Shown: one piece after another, positions 24,591-33,226 of the stretch
Layout of the letters: every line of letters starts with the position of its first letter
How positions within the stretch are numbered: position 1 is the first letter of the stretch
NCBI RefSeq assembly: GCF_001766415.1
Contig: NZ_MKXO01000003.1
Location: 186,001-250,000, forward strand
DNA from: Exiguobacterium aurantiacum
GTDB lineage: Bacteria; Bacillota; Bacilli; Exiguobacteriales; Exiguobacteriaceae
Direction: 5' to 3'
Length of the DNA stretch: 64,000 nucleotides
Notes under the pieces: model-generated
The model's database searches: none
Told to the model about the DNA's origin: nothing
Seen by the model: only the letters and a program-made list of their open reading frames with translations
Program-made: the position numbers and the translations under genes

Positions 24591-25709
24591 ATGTCCTCGC
24601 GCATCACCCACACGTTCATGGAACTCGTCCAAATTGATTCAGAGTCTTATGCCGAAGGTCCATTTTTAGAGTATTTAAAAGAACGATTCGATGGACTTGG
24701 TCTTGAACTTGACGAGGATGACTCGACAGCGGAGACCGGTCTCGGTTCGAACAATTTAATCGCCCGTCTAGCCGGCGACGCCTCGATCGCACCGTTATTC
24801 CTGTCGGCTCATATCGATACGGTGTCACCCGGTAAAGGCATCGTTCCGGTCATTCGGGATGATGTTGTCTATTCAGAAGGAGAGACGATTTTAGCGGCCG
24901 ACGACAAGGCCGGGATCGCCATCATGATTGAAGTGGTGGAACGGTTGCGTGAAGGACGAACCCGGCACGGGCCGATCGAACTCGTACTCACACCAGGAGA
25001 AGAAGTCGGTTTGCTCGGAGCGAAAGCGCTCGATATGTCAACACTGAAAGCGAAGCACGGGCTCATCCTCGACAACGGCGGACCGGTCGGCGGCATCATC
25101 TTAAGCTCACCGAGTATGTTCAGCCTGAATATCGATATCCACGGGAAGGCGGCCCACGCCGGACTCGAACCGGAGAAAGGCATCTCGGCACTCGTCATCG
25201 CGGCCGAGGCGATTCATCAGATGAAACTCGGACGTATCACTGAACAAACGACCGCGAACATCGGCAAGATCTCGGGAGGGACCGGCAGTAACGTCGTCAT
25301 GGAACACGCGACGCTCGTCGGGGAGGCCCGGTCGCTCGATCACGACGCCTGCGTCGAACAAGTCGCACACATGGTCGAGACGTTCGAACGAGCGGCACAA
25401 AACCATGGCGGCACGGTCGACATCAAGCAACAACAGATGATCCGGAGCTATCGGTTCGAGGAAGACGAACCGTTCGTCCGCCACGTCTCGGCAGCGCTCG
25501 CGCATACTTCGTTTCCGGTACGCTATGAGCATAGCGGCGGTGGGAGTGATGCCAACGTGTTCAACGAGTTCGGAAAAGTCGCACTCAACGTCTCCATCGG
25601 GTACGACGCGATCCATACGGTCGATGAGTCGATCCCGATCAAAGAGCTCGAGGACAGTGTGACGTTCGTGCTCCGGTTGATTGAGACGATGCAGTCGTTC
25701 CAAGCATGA
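24591..25709 (+). CDS. M20 family peptidase (PepT-like)
   Basis: A 372-residue zinc aminopeptidase of the M20/M25/M40 family. Metal and catalytic positions: His in SAHIDTV, Asp in AADDKAG, catalytic Glu in PGEEVGL, Asp in ILDNGG, and His in YDAIHTVDE. A dimerisation domain (HGKAAHAGLEPEKGISAL) sits in the middle. It resembles YqjE/PepT-type tripeptidases. ATG at 24591 follows AAAGGAG and lies two bases after the preceding stop. Exact peptide substrate unknown. Confidence 0.88.
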   Translation: MSSRITHTFMELVQIDSESYAEGPFLEYLKERFDGLGLELDEDDSTAETGLGSNNLIARLAGDASIAPLFLSAHIDTVSPGKGIVPVIRDDVVYSEGETILAADDKAGIAIMIEVVERLREGRTRHGPIELVLTPGEEVGLLGAKALDMSTLKAKHGLILDNGGPVGGIILSSPSMFSLNIDIHGKAAHAGLEPEKGISALVIAAEAIHQMKLGRITEQTTANIGKISGGTGSNVVMEHATLVGEARSLDHDACVEQVAHMVETFERAAQNHGGTVDIKQQQMIRSYRFEEDEPFVRHVSAALAHTSFPVRYEHSGGGSDANVFNEFGKVALNVSIGYDAIHTVDESIPIKELEDSVTFVLRLIETMQSFQA

Positions 25710-25728
25710 GGGAAGGGGATGGGTTGTC

Positions 25729-26568
25729 GTGCGAAAACGAATCATTGACGTCGGCATCATCCTCGCCTCGATCATCGTCCTCGGGTTGGCGATCAACTTG
25801 TTTTTAGGTCCTCACGAGATTGCGGCCGGTGGCGTGACCGGGATCGGAATTTTGTTAGAAGAAGTGCTCGGCATCGACCGCTCGATCGTCGTCTTCGTCT
25901 TGAACGGGGTCATGCTCGTCTTGACGTTCGTCTTTCTCGGGAAGAAAGTGTTTTACAATACGCTGCTCGGCAGCCTGTTCTTGCCGCTCGTTCTCGCCGT
26001 CGTCCCGAAATATATGGTCACGACAGACCGGTTCTTCTCGGTCGTGTTCGGCAGTATCTTGTTCGCTGCGGCGGTCGCCATGCTGTACCGAATCGGTGCC
26101 TCGAGCGGAGGGACGACGATCCCGCCGCTCATCTTGCACAAATACACCGGGTTGAACACGGCGATCGGCTTCTTTTTGACCGATGCGCTCATCGTCGTCT
26201 CAAGCTTGTTCGTCTTCGGGATCGAATCGTTCCTGTTCGCAATCGCCTCGATCATTTTGACGTCGGCGGTCATGGCGTATATCGAGCTCGGCCTTGACCG
26301 GAAAAAAGCCATCTTCATCATGAGCGAGTCGCACCTAGACGACATCAAGCAGGCGCTCTATCGGGACGTCGACCGGGGAATCACCGTCTTTGACGTGAGA
26401 GGAGGGTTTCAAGGAGAAAATCGGGAGATGTTGATGATCGTGTTGACACGTGGCGAATATCAGACGGCACTCAGAACGATCGACGGAATCGATAAACGTT
26501 CGTTCATGATCGTCTACAACGTCGCCGACGTGCATGGATTAGGATTCAGCTACCAACCGCGCGTCTAA
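25729..26568 (+). CDS. YitT family membrane protein
   Basis: A 279-residue protein: five or six membrane segments (DUF161) with AAGGVTGIGILLEEVLGID and RIGASSGGTTIPPLIL, then a cytoplasmic DUF2179 domain (about 190-279; ITVFDVRGGFQGENREMLMI). GTG at 25729 follows GGGAAGGGG. The gene sits 19 bases after the peptidase gene in the same operon. Members are thought to be transporters or regulators of solute flux; no substrate is assigned. Confidence 0.88.
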   Translation: MRKRIIDVGIILASIIVLGLAINLFLGPHEIAAGGVTGIGILLEEVLGIDRSIVVFVLNGVMLVLTFVFLGKKVFYNTLLGSLFLPLVLAVVPKYMVTTDRFFSVVFGSILFAAAVAMLYRIGASSGGTTIPPLILHKYTGLNTAIGFFLTDALIVVSSLFVFGIESFLFAIASIILTSAVMAYIELGLDRKKAIFIMSESHLDDIKQALYRDVDRGITVFDVRGGFQGENREMLMIVLTRGEYQTALRTIDGIDKRSFMIVYNVADVHGLGFSYQPRV

Positions 26569-26589
26569 CTTTGGAAAGGGGAGCCCTTC

Positions 26590-27759
26590 ATGAACTCCTT
26601 ACTCGCCTTCACGATCGTCATGCTCATTTGGACGATCAGTGATTTCGTCGCCAAGAAAACGAAAGCGTTGCTGTCCTCGCTATTTGTCGCGTCTGTCATC
26701 TTTCTCGTCGGCTTCAAATCCGGATTGTTCCCGGAAGATTTGTTACCGTCATCATCTTTACTAGCCCTCGGTCAGACGGTCGTCGGACTCGTTATCGTCC
26801 ATCTCGGGACGCTCATCAGTCTCGACGAGTTCAAGCGGCAATGGAAGACGTTCGTCATCGGTGTCTCCGCCGTGCTCGGCATCGGGATTTTTCTATACGT
26901 GATCGGGCAATTTTTCCTCGATACGAATTATATTTTAAGTGCCATCGCAGCTATCAGCGGCGGAACGATCTCGATCATTCTCGTCCAAGACGCCGCCGTC
27001 AACGCGGGACTCGTCTCGGTCGCTGTATTCCCGGTCTTGATCGCGGCGACGCAAGGGCTGATTGGTTTTCCGCTCACGTCGATCATCTTACGGAAAGAGG
27101 CACTCCGCATCCGGACGGCACATCGGGACGGGACGCTCGTCACGCCTGAACAACATGCCGTCGTCCATGACGAGACAGATGACTCGATTTTGCCGGCGCC
27201 GTTCCATACGACGGCCGGGACGTTGTTCGTCATGGGGGTCGTCGTCTTGATTTCGACCGTCATCAGCGGGTGGACGAACGGTTACCTGAACACGTTCGTC
27301 ATCGCCTTGATCCTCGGTATCGTGTTGCGCCGCTTCAAGGTTTTGAAAGCGAACGCGTTGAACGGGATCGATGCGTACGGTCTCATCATGATCGCCATCC
27401 TGCTCATCATCTTCGGACCACTCGCGACGCTGTCACCGAGTGCGTTGTTCGATTTGATCGTGCCGATCACGATTTCATTCGTTCTCGGCGTGTCCGGACT
27501 TTTGTTGTTTGCGCTCCTCGTCGGCCGCTTCCTCGGCTACTCGAAAGAGATGTCGATGGCGATCGGGTTGACGTCGTTATATGGTTTCCCAGGAACACTC
27601 ATCTTGAGCGAAGAGGCGGCGAAGAATATCGGGGAGACGGAAGAGGAGGTGCATGTGATCGAGGATGAAATATTACCGAAAATGATTGTCGCCGGATTCT
27701 CGACGGTCACGATCACATCTGTGTTCATCACAGGGATACTCGCTGCGTTCATTTACTGA
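26590..27759 (+). CDS. Polytopic membrane protein, GltS-like
   Basis: A 389-residue protein with about eleven membrane segments arranged as two halves around a hydrophilic loop near residues 175-205. ISGGTISIILVQDAAVNAG and LYGFPGTLILSEEAAKNIG look like re-entrant substrate loops of sodium/glutamate symporter-like carriers. Family assignment is tentative. GGAAAGGGGAG precedes the ATG, and the gene continues the operon from the YitT gene. Confidence 0.6.
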   Translation: MNSLLAFTIVMLIWTISDFVAKKTKALLSSLFVASVIFLVGFKSGLFPEDLLPSSSLLALGQTVVGLVIVHLGTLISLDEFKRQWKTFVIGVSAVLGIGIFLYVIGQFFLDTNYILSAIAAISGGTISIILVQDAAVNAGLVSVAVFPVLIAATQGLIGFPLTSIILRKEALRIRTAHRDGTLVTPEQHAVVHDETDDSILPAPFHTTAGTLFVMGVVVLISTVISGWTNGYLNTFVIALILGIVLRRFKVLKANALNGIDAYGLIMIAILLIIFGPLATLSPSALFDLIVPITISFVLGVSGLLLFALLVGRFLGYSKEMSMAIGLTSLYGFPGTLILSEEAAKNIGETEEEVHVIEDEILPKMIVAGFSTVTITSVFITGILAAFIY

Positions 27760-27771
27760 GGAGGGAACAAG

Positions 27772-28548
27772 ATGGCATTATCAACAGAACTCGGAAAGAT
27801 CAAGCAACTGCATAACACGGAGGCGGGCGTACTGAGTCTCTACTTAAGTACGAAGCCGAGCGAGCGCGATAAATGGGAGATTCATTTGAAGAACGAGCTG
27901 CGCCGGCTCGAGCAAGAAATCAAGAACGGGGACGAGGCGAAGTTGAAAGCGTTCAAAGGCGTCCGGGAACGGGCCGAGCGTGAGATTATGGGCAACGAGC
28001 ATAAGCTGTTGCGCAGCATCGTCTTGTTTGCGGAAGGAAATGATGGCTTATTCGAGCTCCACTTCCTGCAGCTTGACGTCGAGAACGACTTCCATTACGG
28101 TGACAAACCTAACTTGGACCAAATCGAGAGACTCGACGCCGAATTCCCGAACACGGGCATCTTGCTCGCCCAGCTCGACAGCATCACCGCCTACGATACG
28201 CGGCTCGGTGAAGTTGAGGACGTCGTCGTGTTCGATCTTGATTTAGACACCGATCAATGGAGACGGTACCAAGGTCGCGGTAAGGGTGGCGAGGCAGCGT
28301 CAAGCAGCCAAATCGACCAATTCGACAGCCGGAAAGAAAAACAAGTCCGACGGTTTTACCGGGATATCGCCGGTGAGATTCGTTCCTTACACAAGAAACA
28401 TAAATGGAACGAGGTCGTCATCATCGGGCAAGATCGGAGTGCGAACTTATTGAAAGATGAACTCGACATCGACATCGAGCGCGTCGTGAACCGGAACTTA
28501 GGAAACGCCGAGGAAGAAGAGATTCTGCGCCGGGCGTTTGAGCAATAA
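27772..28548 (+). CDS. VLRF1 family aeRF1-type release factor
   Basis: A 258-residue soluble protein. N-terminal LGKIKQLHNTEAGVLSLYLS and the C-terminal half with RRFYRDIAGEIRSLHKKH, then WNEVVIIGQDRSANLLKDEL, match the eRF1 domain 2/VLRF1-type proteins of Bacillales. Related Vms1/VLRF1 proteins release nascent chains from stalled ribosomes; the bacterial members are not well characterised. A strong GAGGAGGG site precedes the ATG. It ends the operon at the hairpin at 28553. Confidence 0.65.
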   Translation: MALSTELGKIKQLHNTEAGVLSLYLSTKPSERDKWEIHLKNELRRLEQEIKNGDEAKLKAFKGVRERAEREIMGNEHKLLRSIVLFAEGNDGLFELHFLQLDVENDFHYGDKPNLDQIERLDAEFPNTGILLAQLDSITAYDTRLGEVEDVVVFDLDLDTDQWRRYQGRGKGGEAASSSQIDQFDSRKEKQVRRFYRDIAGEIRSLHKKHKWNEVVIIGQDRSANLLKDELDIDIERVVNRNLGNAEEEEILRRAFEQ

Positions 28549-28552
28549 AAAG

Positions 28553-28579
28553 TAGCGAGTGACGTCATGTCGCTCGCTA
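28553..28579. terminator. Bidirectional terminator
   Basis: Eleven-base stem with one G-T pair (TAGCGAGTGAC with GTCGCTCGCTA) between convergent genes, with A-rich and T-rich flanks. Confidence 0.8.
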
Positions 28580-29491
28580 TTATTCTGCCCAGCGATTGTC
28601 TTGTGTGAACGAGATCGTCAGCCATTTCTCATACGGCAAGAAGGCGAGCGCGTCCTCGATCTTTTGACGGATCCGGTCTTGCTCGGCGATTTTGTCATAC
28701 GGGTAGTCTTTCGCCACGACGAGGTCGATCTCGATGAACAGAAGATTACCGGACTTCGTCGTCCGGACGTATGTTTTCGAGACTTCGTATTGATGGGCGA
28801 CTTGGAGGATGGTGAGTGTGATCTGTTTACTGTACGGGGTCTCGGTGTTCATCCCGATCAATTCTTTGATGGCGACCCACATCTCGATGAGCGGCGTCTT
28901 GACGAGCCAAAGGGTGATCAGCATGAGCATGACCGGGTCGACGTACGGGGAGATGGCGTCAAACGATAGCCAGACGAGCACTTGGGCGATCAAATAGCCG
29001 ACGAGGGCACCACCGGTCAAGATGAAGCTGAGCCGCCACTGAACGATCTCGGCACTGACGAGACCGGAGCTCGCTTTCATCTGGAACGTCCGTAAGTAGC
29101 GGAAGATCCCGTACGTCAATGCGCCGCTGATCGTAAGATAGACGAGCGCCCAACCGAGGACGAGGTCGTTGCCGCCGGCGCGGATATCATCGATCGCACC
29201 GAGGAAGGCGTTGACGATGACGAATAAGAGGACACCATATTGGAACAAGATGATGAACGGCTCGATCGTGCTCTTGCCGAACGGGAAGCGCTTGTCCGAC
29301 GTCAGCATGAACACGCCGGCCCGGAGCGAGATCCAGCTCATGATGACGCTCAAGAACGAATAAACTCCATCGAACAGGATGAAGGCGGACGATAACGCAT
29401 AACCGACGATGATGCCGGCGATGGCGAAGAACAAGGAGCCAAATACAGAGACACGTAGGACGAAGCGTTCGAGTTTGGGGTCTTTTGGCAT
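28580..29491 (-). CDS. CDF-type cation transporter with altered metal site
   Basis: A 303-residue protein with six membrane segments and a C-terminal cytoplasmic domain, as in cation diffusion facilitators. Segment 2 has FDGVYSFLSV and the loop has RFPFGKSTIEP, both family hallmarks. However the transport site is altered: the second Asp of the segment-2 pair is Ser, and segment 5 reads SAEIVQWRLSF where HxxxD is expected. Zinc may therefore not be the substrate. ATG at 29491 follows AAGGAGGAC; a longer frame has no site. Confidence 0.75.
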   Translation of the reverse strand: MPKDPKLERFVLRVSVFGSLFFAIAGIIVGYALSSAFILFDGVYSFLSVIMSWISLRAGVFMLTSDKRFPFGKSTIEPFIILFQYGVLLFVIVNAFLGAIDDIRAGGNDLVLGWALVYLTISGALTYGIFRYLRTFQMKASSGLVSAEIVQWRLSFILTGGALVGYLIAQVLVWLSFDAISPYVDPVMLMLITLWLVKTPLIEMWVAIKELIGMNTETPYSKQITLTILQVAHQYEVSKTYVRTTKSGNLLFIEIDLVVAKDYPYDKIAEQDRIRQKIEDALAFLPYEKWLTISFTQDNRWAE

Positions 29492-29614
29492 GGGAATGTC
29501 CTCCTTAGAAGCTGAGCAGCCGTTGGTACGTGTTTTCCCGCTTTTCAGTGTTCCTATTCGAGGACTCGAGCCGTATGGTATGCTAGAAAAAAATGGATAA
29601 AGGACGGGGGAAGA

Positions 29615-30175
29615 ATGAAGCTTGTCATACTGATCGGTCCACAAGCCGTCGGCAAGATGACGGTCGGACAGGAACTCGCGAAACAGACAGGATTGAAGTT
29701 ACTGCATAACCATATGACGATCGATCTCGTCAGCCCGTTCTTTGATTACGGGACGGACGAGGGGCGCCGGCTCGTCCAACTGTTTCGGCACGAGTTATTC
29801 GAAGCGGTCGCGAAAAGCGATCAGCCCGGCTTGATCTTCACGTTCGTCTGGGCGTTTGATATGGAAGAAGACCGGACCTACATCGAAGGAGTGGCGGAAC
29901 TGTTCGAGTCGCACGGGGCGGACGTCTACTACGTCGAGCTCGAAGCGGACATCGAGGAGCGGCTCGCCCGGAACACGACCGAGAACCGGCTTGCACACAA
30001 GCCGACGAAACGGGATATCGCTTGGTCCGAGGCCGAGCTGAAGCAGACGGCGACGCTGTACCGCTTGAACTCGCGTGATGGGGAGATCGATGTCGACAAC
30101 TATTTGCGGATCAACAATACGGACCTTGATGCCGAAACGGTCGCGCGACAGATCCAACGCCAGTTCAACCTTTAG
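29615..30175 (+). CDS. P-loop NTPase, kinase-like
   Basis: A 186-residue protein with Walker A GPQAVGKMT near the N-terminus, then a kinase-like layout: LLHNHMTIDL, FTFVWAFDMEED and ELEADIEERLARN followed by a lid rich in Arg and Lys. This matches the AAA/shikimate-kinase-like small NTPases often annotated only as AAA family ATPase. Substrate unknown. ATG at 29615 follows GGACGGGGG. Confidence 0.7.
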   Translation: MKLVILIGPQAVGKMTVGQELAKQTGLKLLHNHMTIDLVSPFFDYGTDEGRRLVQLFRHELFEAVAKSDQPGLIFTFVWAFDMEEDRTYIEGVAELFESHGADVYYVELEADIEERLARNTTENRLAHKPTKRDIAWSEAELKQTATLYRLNSRDGEIDVDNYLRINNTDLDAETVARQIQRQFNL

Positions 30176-30289
30176 AAGTTTGAAGAGCGACGGCTGATTT
30201 GCCAAGCGGGACGAAAAGAGATAATCTAGCACTAGATGGTAATCATTACACTCTGCCTAGTCTATCCTTTGAAATTGGAGGTGAACAAG

Positions 30290-30541
30290 ATGATAGAATT
30301 CAAATATGATACACAACTGTTGATCGAAGGGGAGCAACTGTCCGAAGATGCGATATTTGAGTACATCAACACAAGCTTCGCGGGAGATTGTTTATTGGCA
30401 GTCGGGGACGAAAATCTAATCAAGATTCATTTTCACACGAACGAACCGTGGGATCTCGTTAAATATTGTGCGTCGCTAGGTGAGATCTATGACATAGTGA
30501 TTGAAGACATGAGTAGACAAGAAAGAGGTCTACCTGGTTAA
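30290..30541 (+). CDS. Free-standing YloV/FakA C-terminal (Dak1_2-like) domain
   Basis: An 83-residue protein. YDTQLLIEGEQLSEDAIFEY, then GDCLLAVGDENLIKIHFHTN and IYDIVIEDMSRQ match the C-terminal domain of YloV/FakA (fatty acid kinase component), where the same GDS-VVG-x-KVHVHT and NM-x-Q motifs occur. The kinase and middle domains are absent here, so it may bind or regulate another partner. TTGGAGGTGAACAAG sets the start at 30290. Ends at a strong terminator. Confidence 0.7.
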   Translation: MIEFKYDTQLLIEGEQLSEDAIFEYINTSFAGDCLLAVGDENLIKIHFHTNEPWDLVKYCASLGEIYDIVIEDMSRQERGLPG

Positions 30542-30552
30542 TCTACGAACAG

Positions 30553-30595
30553 AAAAGAGAGTTGTTCGCCGGTAAACGGTGAACAACTCTCTTTT
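30553..30595. terminator. Bidirectional terminator
   Basis: Nineteen-base stem (30553-30571 and 30577-30595) with A4/T4 ends, between the Dak1_2-like gene and the convergent chbG operon. Confidence 0.9.
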
Positions 30596-30596
30596 T

Positions 30597-31292
30597 CTAC
30601 ACCCACCAATCAGGGCGCTCATAGTTGATCAATAGCTGCTTTTCCAGTAAGCGTTGCACGAGGTAAGACGTGACGCTTGGTAAAATCTCATCGATGTCGG
30701 CCGGGTGGACCATGACCTCGATCGAGTCGCCTGGTTGAATTGCGTCGAGCGTTGCCCGGGACACACCATCGCCGTAGAACTGGTCACTGAACCGCTCGGT
30801 CACCCACAAGTCCCGTCGTGCATCGAGTGTCGTTAAGGCCCGAAACGTCGTGTCGTATTCTTCGGCGAGACGGACGATGACGTCTTGGATCGCCGGCCAA
30901 CCATGGACGTGATGATGGCTGTCGAGGTGATGGAGCGACAGTCCCGTCGCGCGGAACGCCTCGATTTGCGCTTTCCACTCGAGATAGACGAGCTCAGGGT
31001 CCGGTGCCGCTTCCGTCAGAAACCGGTTCGTGTAGCGGAACGTCCCGTCTTCTTTCGTGAGCGGTGTACTTGTCTTTGCGAGCGGCCGTCCCCACGTCAA
31101 GGCGAGGTGCACACCGACACGTAAGCCGGGATGAAGTTTTGCCATCGTGACGGCCTCCTCGACGGCATAGCCGTTCATCATCATCGTCGCCGAATTGACG
31201 ATCCCTTTGAGGTGACTGTCGAGGATTCCGGTATTCACACCAGATGTCAGTCCAAAGTCATCGGCGTTGATCAAGACGTGTGTTTTATGCAT
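30597..31292 (-). CDS. chbG: Carbohydrate deacetylase ChbG (YdjC family)
   Basis: A 231-residue metal-dependent deacetylase. NADDFGLTSGVN holds the metal Asp, with ligand histidines in HHLDSHHHVHG. ChbG removes an acetyl group from chitobiose- or chitotriose-type oligosaccharide phosphates, which lets a GH4 enzyme act on them. It is the last gene of the five-gene minus-strand operon and overlaps the IIB gene by eight bases. Its presence points to chitobiose or related N-acetylated disaccharides as a substrate, besides plain beta-glucosides. Confidence 0.88.
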   Translation of the reverse strand: MHKTHVLINADDFGLTSGVNTGILDSHLKGIVNSATMMMNGYAVEEAVTMAKLHPGLRVGVHLALTWGRPLAKTSTPLTKEDGTFRYTNRFLTEAAPDPELVYLEWKAQIEAFRATGLSLHHLDSHHHVHGWPAIQDVIVRLAEEYDTTFRALTTLDARRDLWVTERFSDQFYGDGVSRATLDAIQPGDSIEVMVHPADIDEILPSVTSYLVQRLLEKQLLINYERPDWWV

Positions 31293-31581
31293 TTTGCACG
31301 AGACCGAGCGCTTGGTCGAGCACTTGGTCGCCTTTCATGAGCCCGTAAGCCATATTGTCGATGACAGCGACCGGTACCGTGACGGATGCTTTGATCTTGC
31401 CTTCGAGGTAGCGGACTTGTGGTCCGATCAAGATGACGTCGACGTTCGTTTGTTCTTTCAAGCGTGATTCCGGGATGGCTTCGATTGTCGCGTCCAGGCC
31501 GCGCGCTGCGGCCTCGGTGCGCATTTTTTCAACAAGGATCGATGTCGACATACCGGCCGAGCAGACGAGTAAGATGTTCAT
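31285..31581 (-). CDS. PTS lactose/cellobiose-type IIB component
   Basis: A 98-residue phosphocarrier. The phosphorylated Cys is in LLVCSAGMSTSILV near the N-terminus and VDVILIGPQVRYL is the typical later motif. It passes phosphate from IIA to the sugar bound in IIC. It overlaps IIA by four bases and chbG by eight, showing translational coupling. Confidence 0.93.
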   Translation of the reverse strand: MNILLVCSAGMSTSILVEKMRTEAAARGLDATIEAIPESRLKEQTNVDVILIGPQVRYLEGKIKASVTVPVAVIDNMAYGLMKGDQVLDQALGLVQNA

Positions 31582-31910
31582 TTCAATTCCTCCAATTGGT
31601 TGAGTCGAGTGATCATATCGACCATCTCGATCGCAAGTTCTTTGACGGTCATTGCCGTCATCAAGTGATCTTGGGCGTGGACGAGCAGGACGCTCATGTC
31701 GCTCGTCGCACCGCGTGCCTCTTCTTGCAACAGCTCGGTTTGAAGCTTGTGGGCTTCTAAAAACGCCTCATCCGCTTCTTTCATTTTCGCTTCGGCGAGT
31801 TCACCTTCGCCGCGTTTGGCGGCGGCAATCGCCTCGAACGCCGACGAGCGGGCGTTGCCGGCGTGCAAGATGATCATGAACGATAATTGTTGGATGCTTT
31901 CTGTCTTCAA
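31578..31910 (-). CDS. PTS lactose/cellobiose-type IIA component
   Basis: A 110-residue helical phosphocarrier with the active His in LLVHAQDHLMTAMT and the trimer-forming helix before it. The start is TTG at 31910, overlapping the stop codon of the IIC gene; no ATG is near. Phosphorylated by HPr and donates to IIB. Confidence 0.92.
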   Translation of the reverse strand: MKTESIQQLSFMIILHAGNARSSAFEAIAAAKRGEGELAEAKMKEADEAFLEAHKLQTELLQEEARGATSDMSVLLVHAQDHLMTAMTVKELAIEMVDMITRLNQLEELK

Positions 31911-33226
31911 CTGATTTTCTCTCCTTCGTTGACTTCTGCTTTATTTTTATTGATTTCGGCCGTCATCGCTTTCGCTCCTGCCATGACGAACGGGATATAC
32001 ATCGCCGTCGCGATCGTCAAGTTGACGATTTGGAGCAAGACGCCGCGGACGCTGCCGCCGGTGACGAGGTAACCACTGATGATCGGTGGCGTCGTCCATG
32101 GGACGATGGCGACCGTCTTCGGTACCATGCCCGTTGAGAGGGCGACATATGACACGATCGTGAGCGTGACCGGTACCAAGATGAACGGGATCAACATGAC
32201 CGGGTTCAACACGATCGGGAGACCGAAGATGACCGGTTCGTTAATGTTGAACAGTCCAGCCGGCGCCGACAGTTTCGCGACTTGGTGATACGGGTGGTTG
32301 CGCTGCTTGCGGACGACGATGAAGATGGCGAGAAGCAGGGCGAACGTCGTACCTGATCCGCCCATGAAGACGAACGAGTCGAGGAACGGTTTTGTCACCG
32401 TGTACGGGACGTCATACGCCGAGACGCCTGCTTGGAACGCGGCCAAGTTTTGCTCGATGAGCGGGAGATAGATCGGCTCGATGACCGAACCGATGATGTT
32501 CGTGCCGTGCAGTCCGAAGAACCAAAGGATGTGGTTCAAGAAAGCGATGACGAGACCGGCCGCGAGCGAGTCGCCGAACCCCTGAAGCGGTTGCTGGATG
32601 ACTTTAAAGATGACTTCAAAAATGCTGAGCTCGACTTGGAGTGTCATGAACAGTTGAACTCCGGCGACGAGCGTCAAGATGAGCATCGACGGGATGAGTG
32701 CTTGGAACGAACGGGTGACCCCACCCGGTACGCCTTCCGGCATCTTGATCGTCAATTTCGTGTTGATGAGGTAACGGAACAGTTCGGTGACTGCGATCGA
32801 GACGATGATGGCAACGAATAATCCTTGGGCACCGAGCCAAGCGAAGTTAAGCCCCCAGTCTTCTGTGACCGGCACGAGCATGATGTATGACGCGACTGAT
32901 AAAATACCGGAGGCGAGCCCATCGACTCCATATGACCGGGCCAAGTTATACCCGATCGAGAAAGCGACCAAAAGACCTAATATGGCGAACGAGGCCGTCC
33001 AAATGTTGCCGCCGAGTCCTTGCCAGTTCCCTTCGCCGAACGCATTGTTCATCATGCCGACGAAGTCGAGCGAGAGGCCACCTAAATTGATGGCCGGGAA
33101 GTTGTTAATGAGGACAGCGAGCGAACCGACGATGATGAGCGGCATGACCGAGACGAATCCATCACGGATGGCGACTAAGTGTCGCTGGGAACCGATGCGC
33201 CCAGCGATTTCGATAAACTTGTTCAT
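31907..33226 (-). CDS. PTS lactose/cellobiose-type IIC permease
   Basis: A 439-residue membrane permease of the EIIC Lac/Cel family, about ten segments. LNHILWFFGLHGTNIIGSVI and NINEPVIFGLPIVLNPVMLI are family signatures, the latter containing the substrate-binding NEP Glu. It overlaps the upstream GH4 gene by ATGA. Together with IIA and IIB it imports and phosphorylates a beta-linked disaccharide. Confidence 0.93.
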   Translation of the reverse strand: MNKFIEIAGRIGSQRHLVAIRDGFVSVMPLIIVGSLAVLINNFPAINLGGLSLDFVGMMNNAFGEGNWQGLGGNIWTASFAILGLLVAFSIGYNLARSYGVDGLASGILSVASYIMLVPVTEDWGLNFAWLGAQGLFVAIIVSIAVTELFRYLINTKLTIKMPEGVPGGVTRSFQALIPSMLILTLVAGVQLFMTLQVELSIFEVIFKVIQQPLQGFGDSLAAGLVIAFLNHILWFFGLHGTNIIGSVIEPIYLPLIEQNLAAFQAGVSAYDVPYTVTKPFLDSFVFMGGSGTTFALLLAIFIVVRKQRNHPYHQVAKLSAPAGLFNINEPVIFGLPIVLNPVMLIPFILVPVTLTIVSYVALSTGMVPKTVAIVPWTTPPIISGYLVTGGSVRGVLLQIVNLTIATAMYIPFVMAGAKAMTAEINKNKAEVNEGEKIS

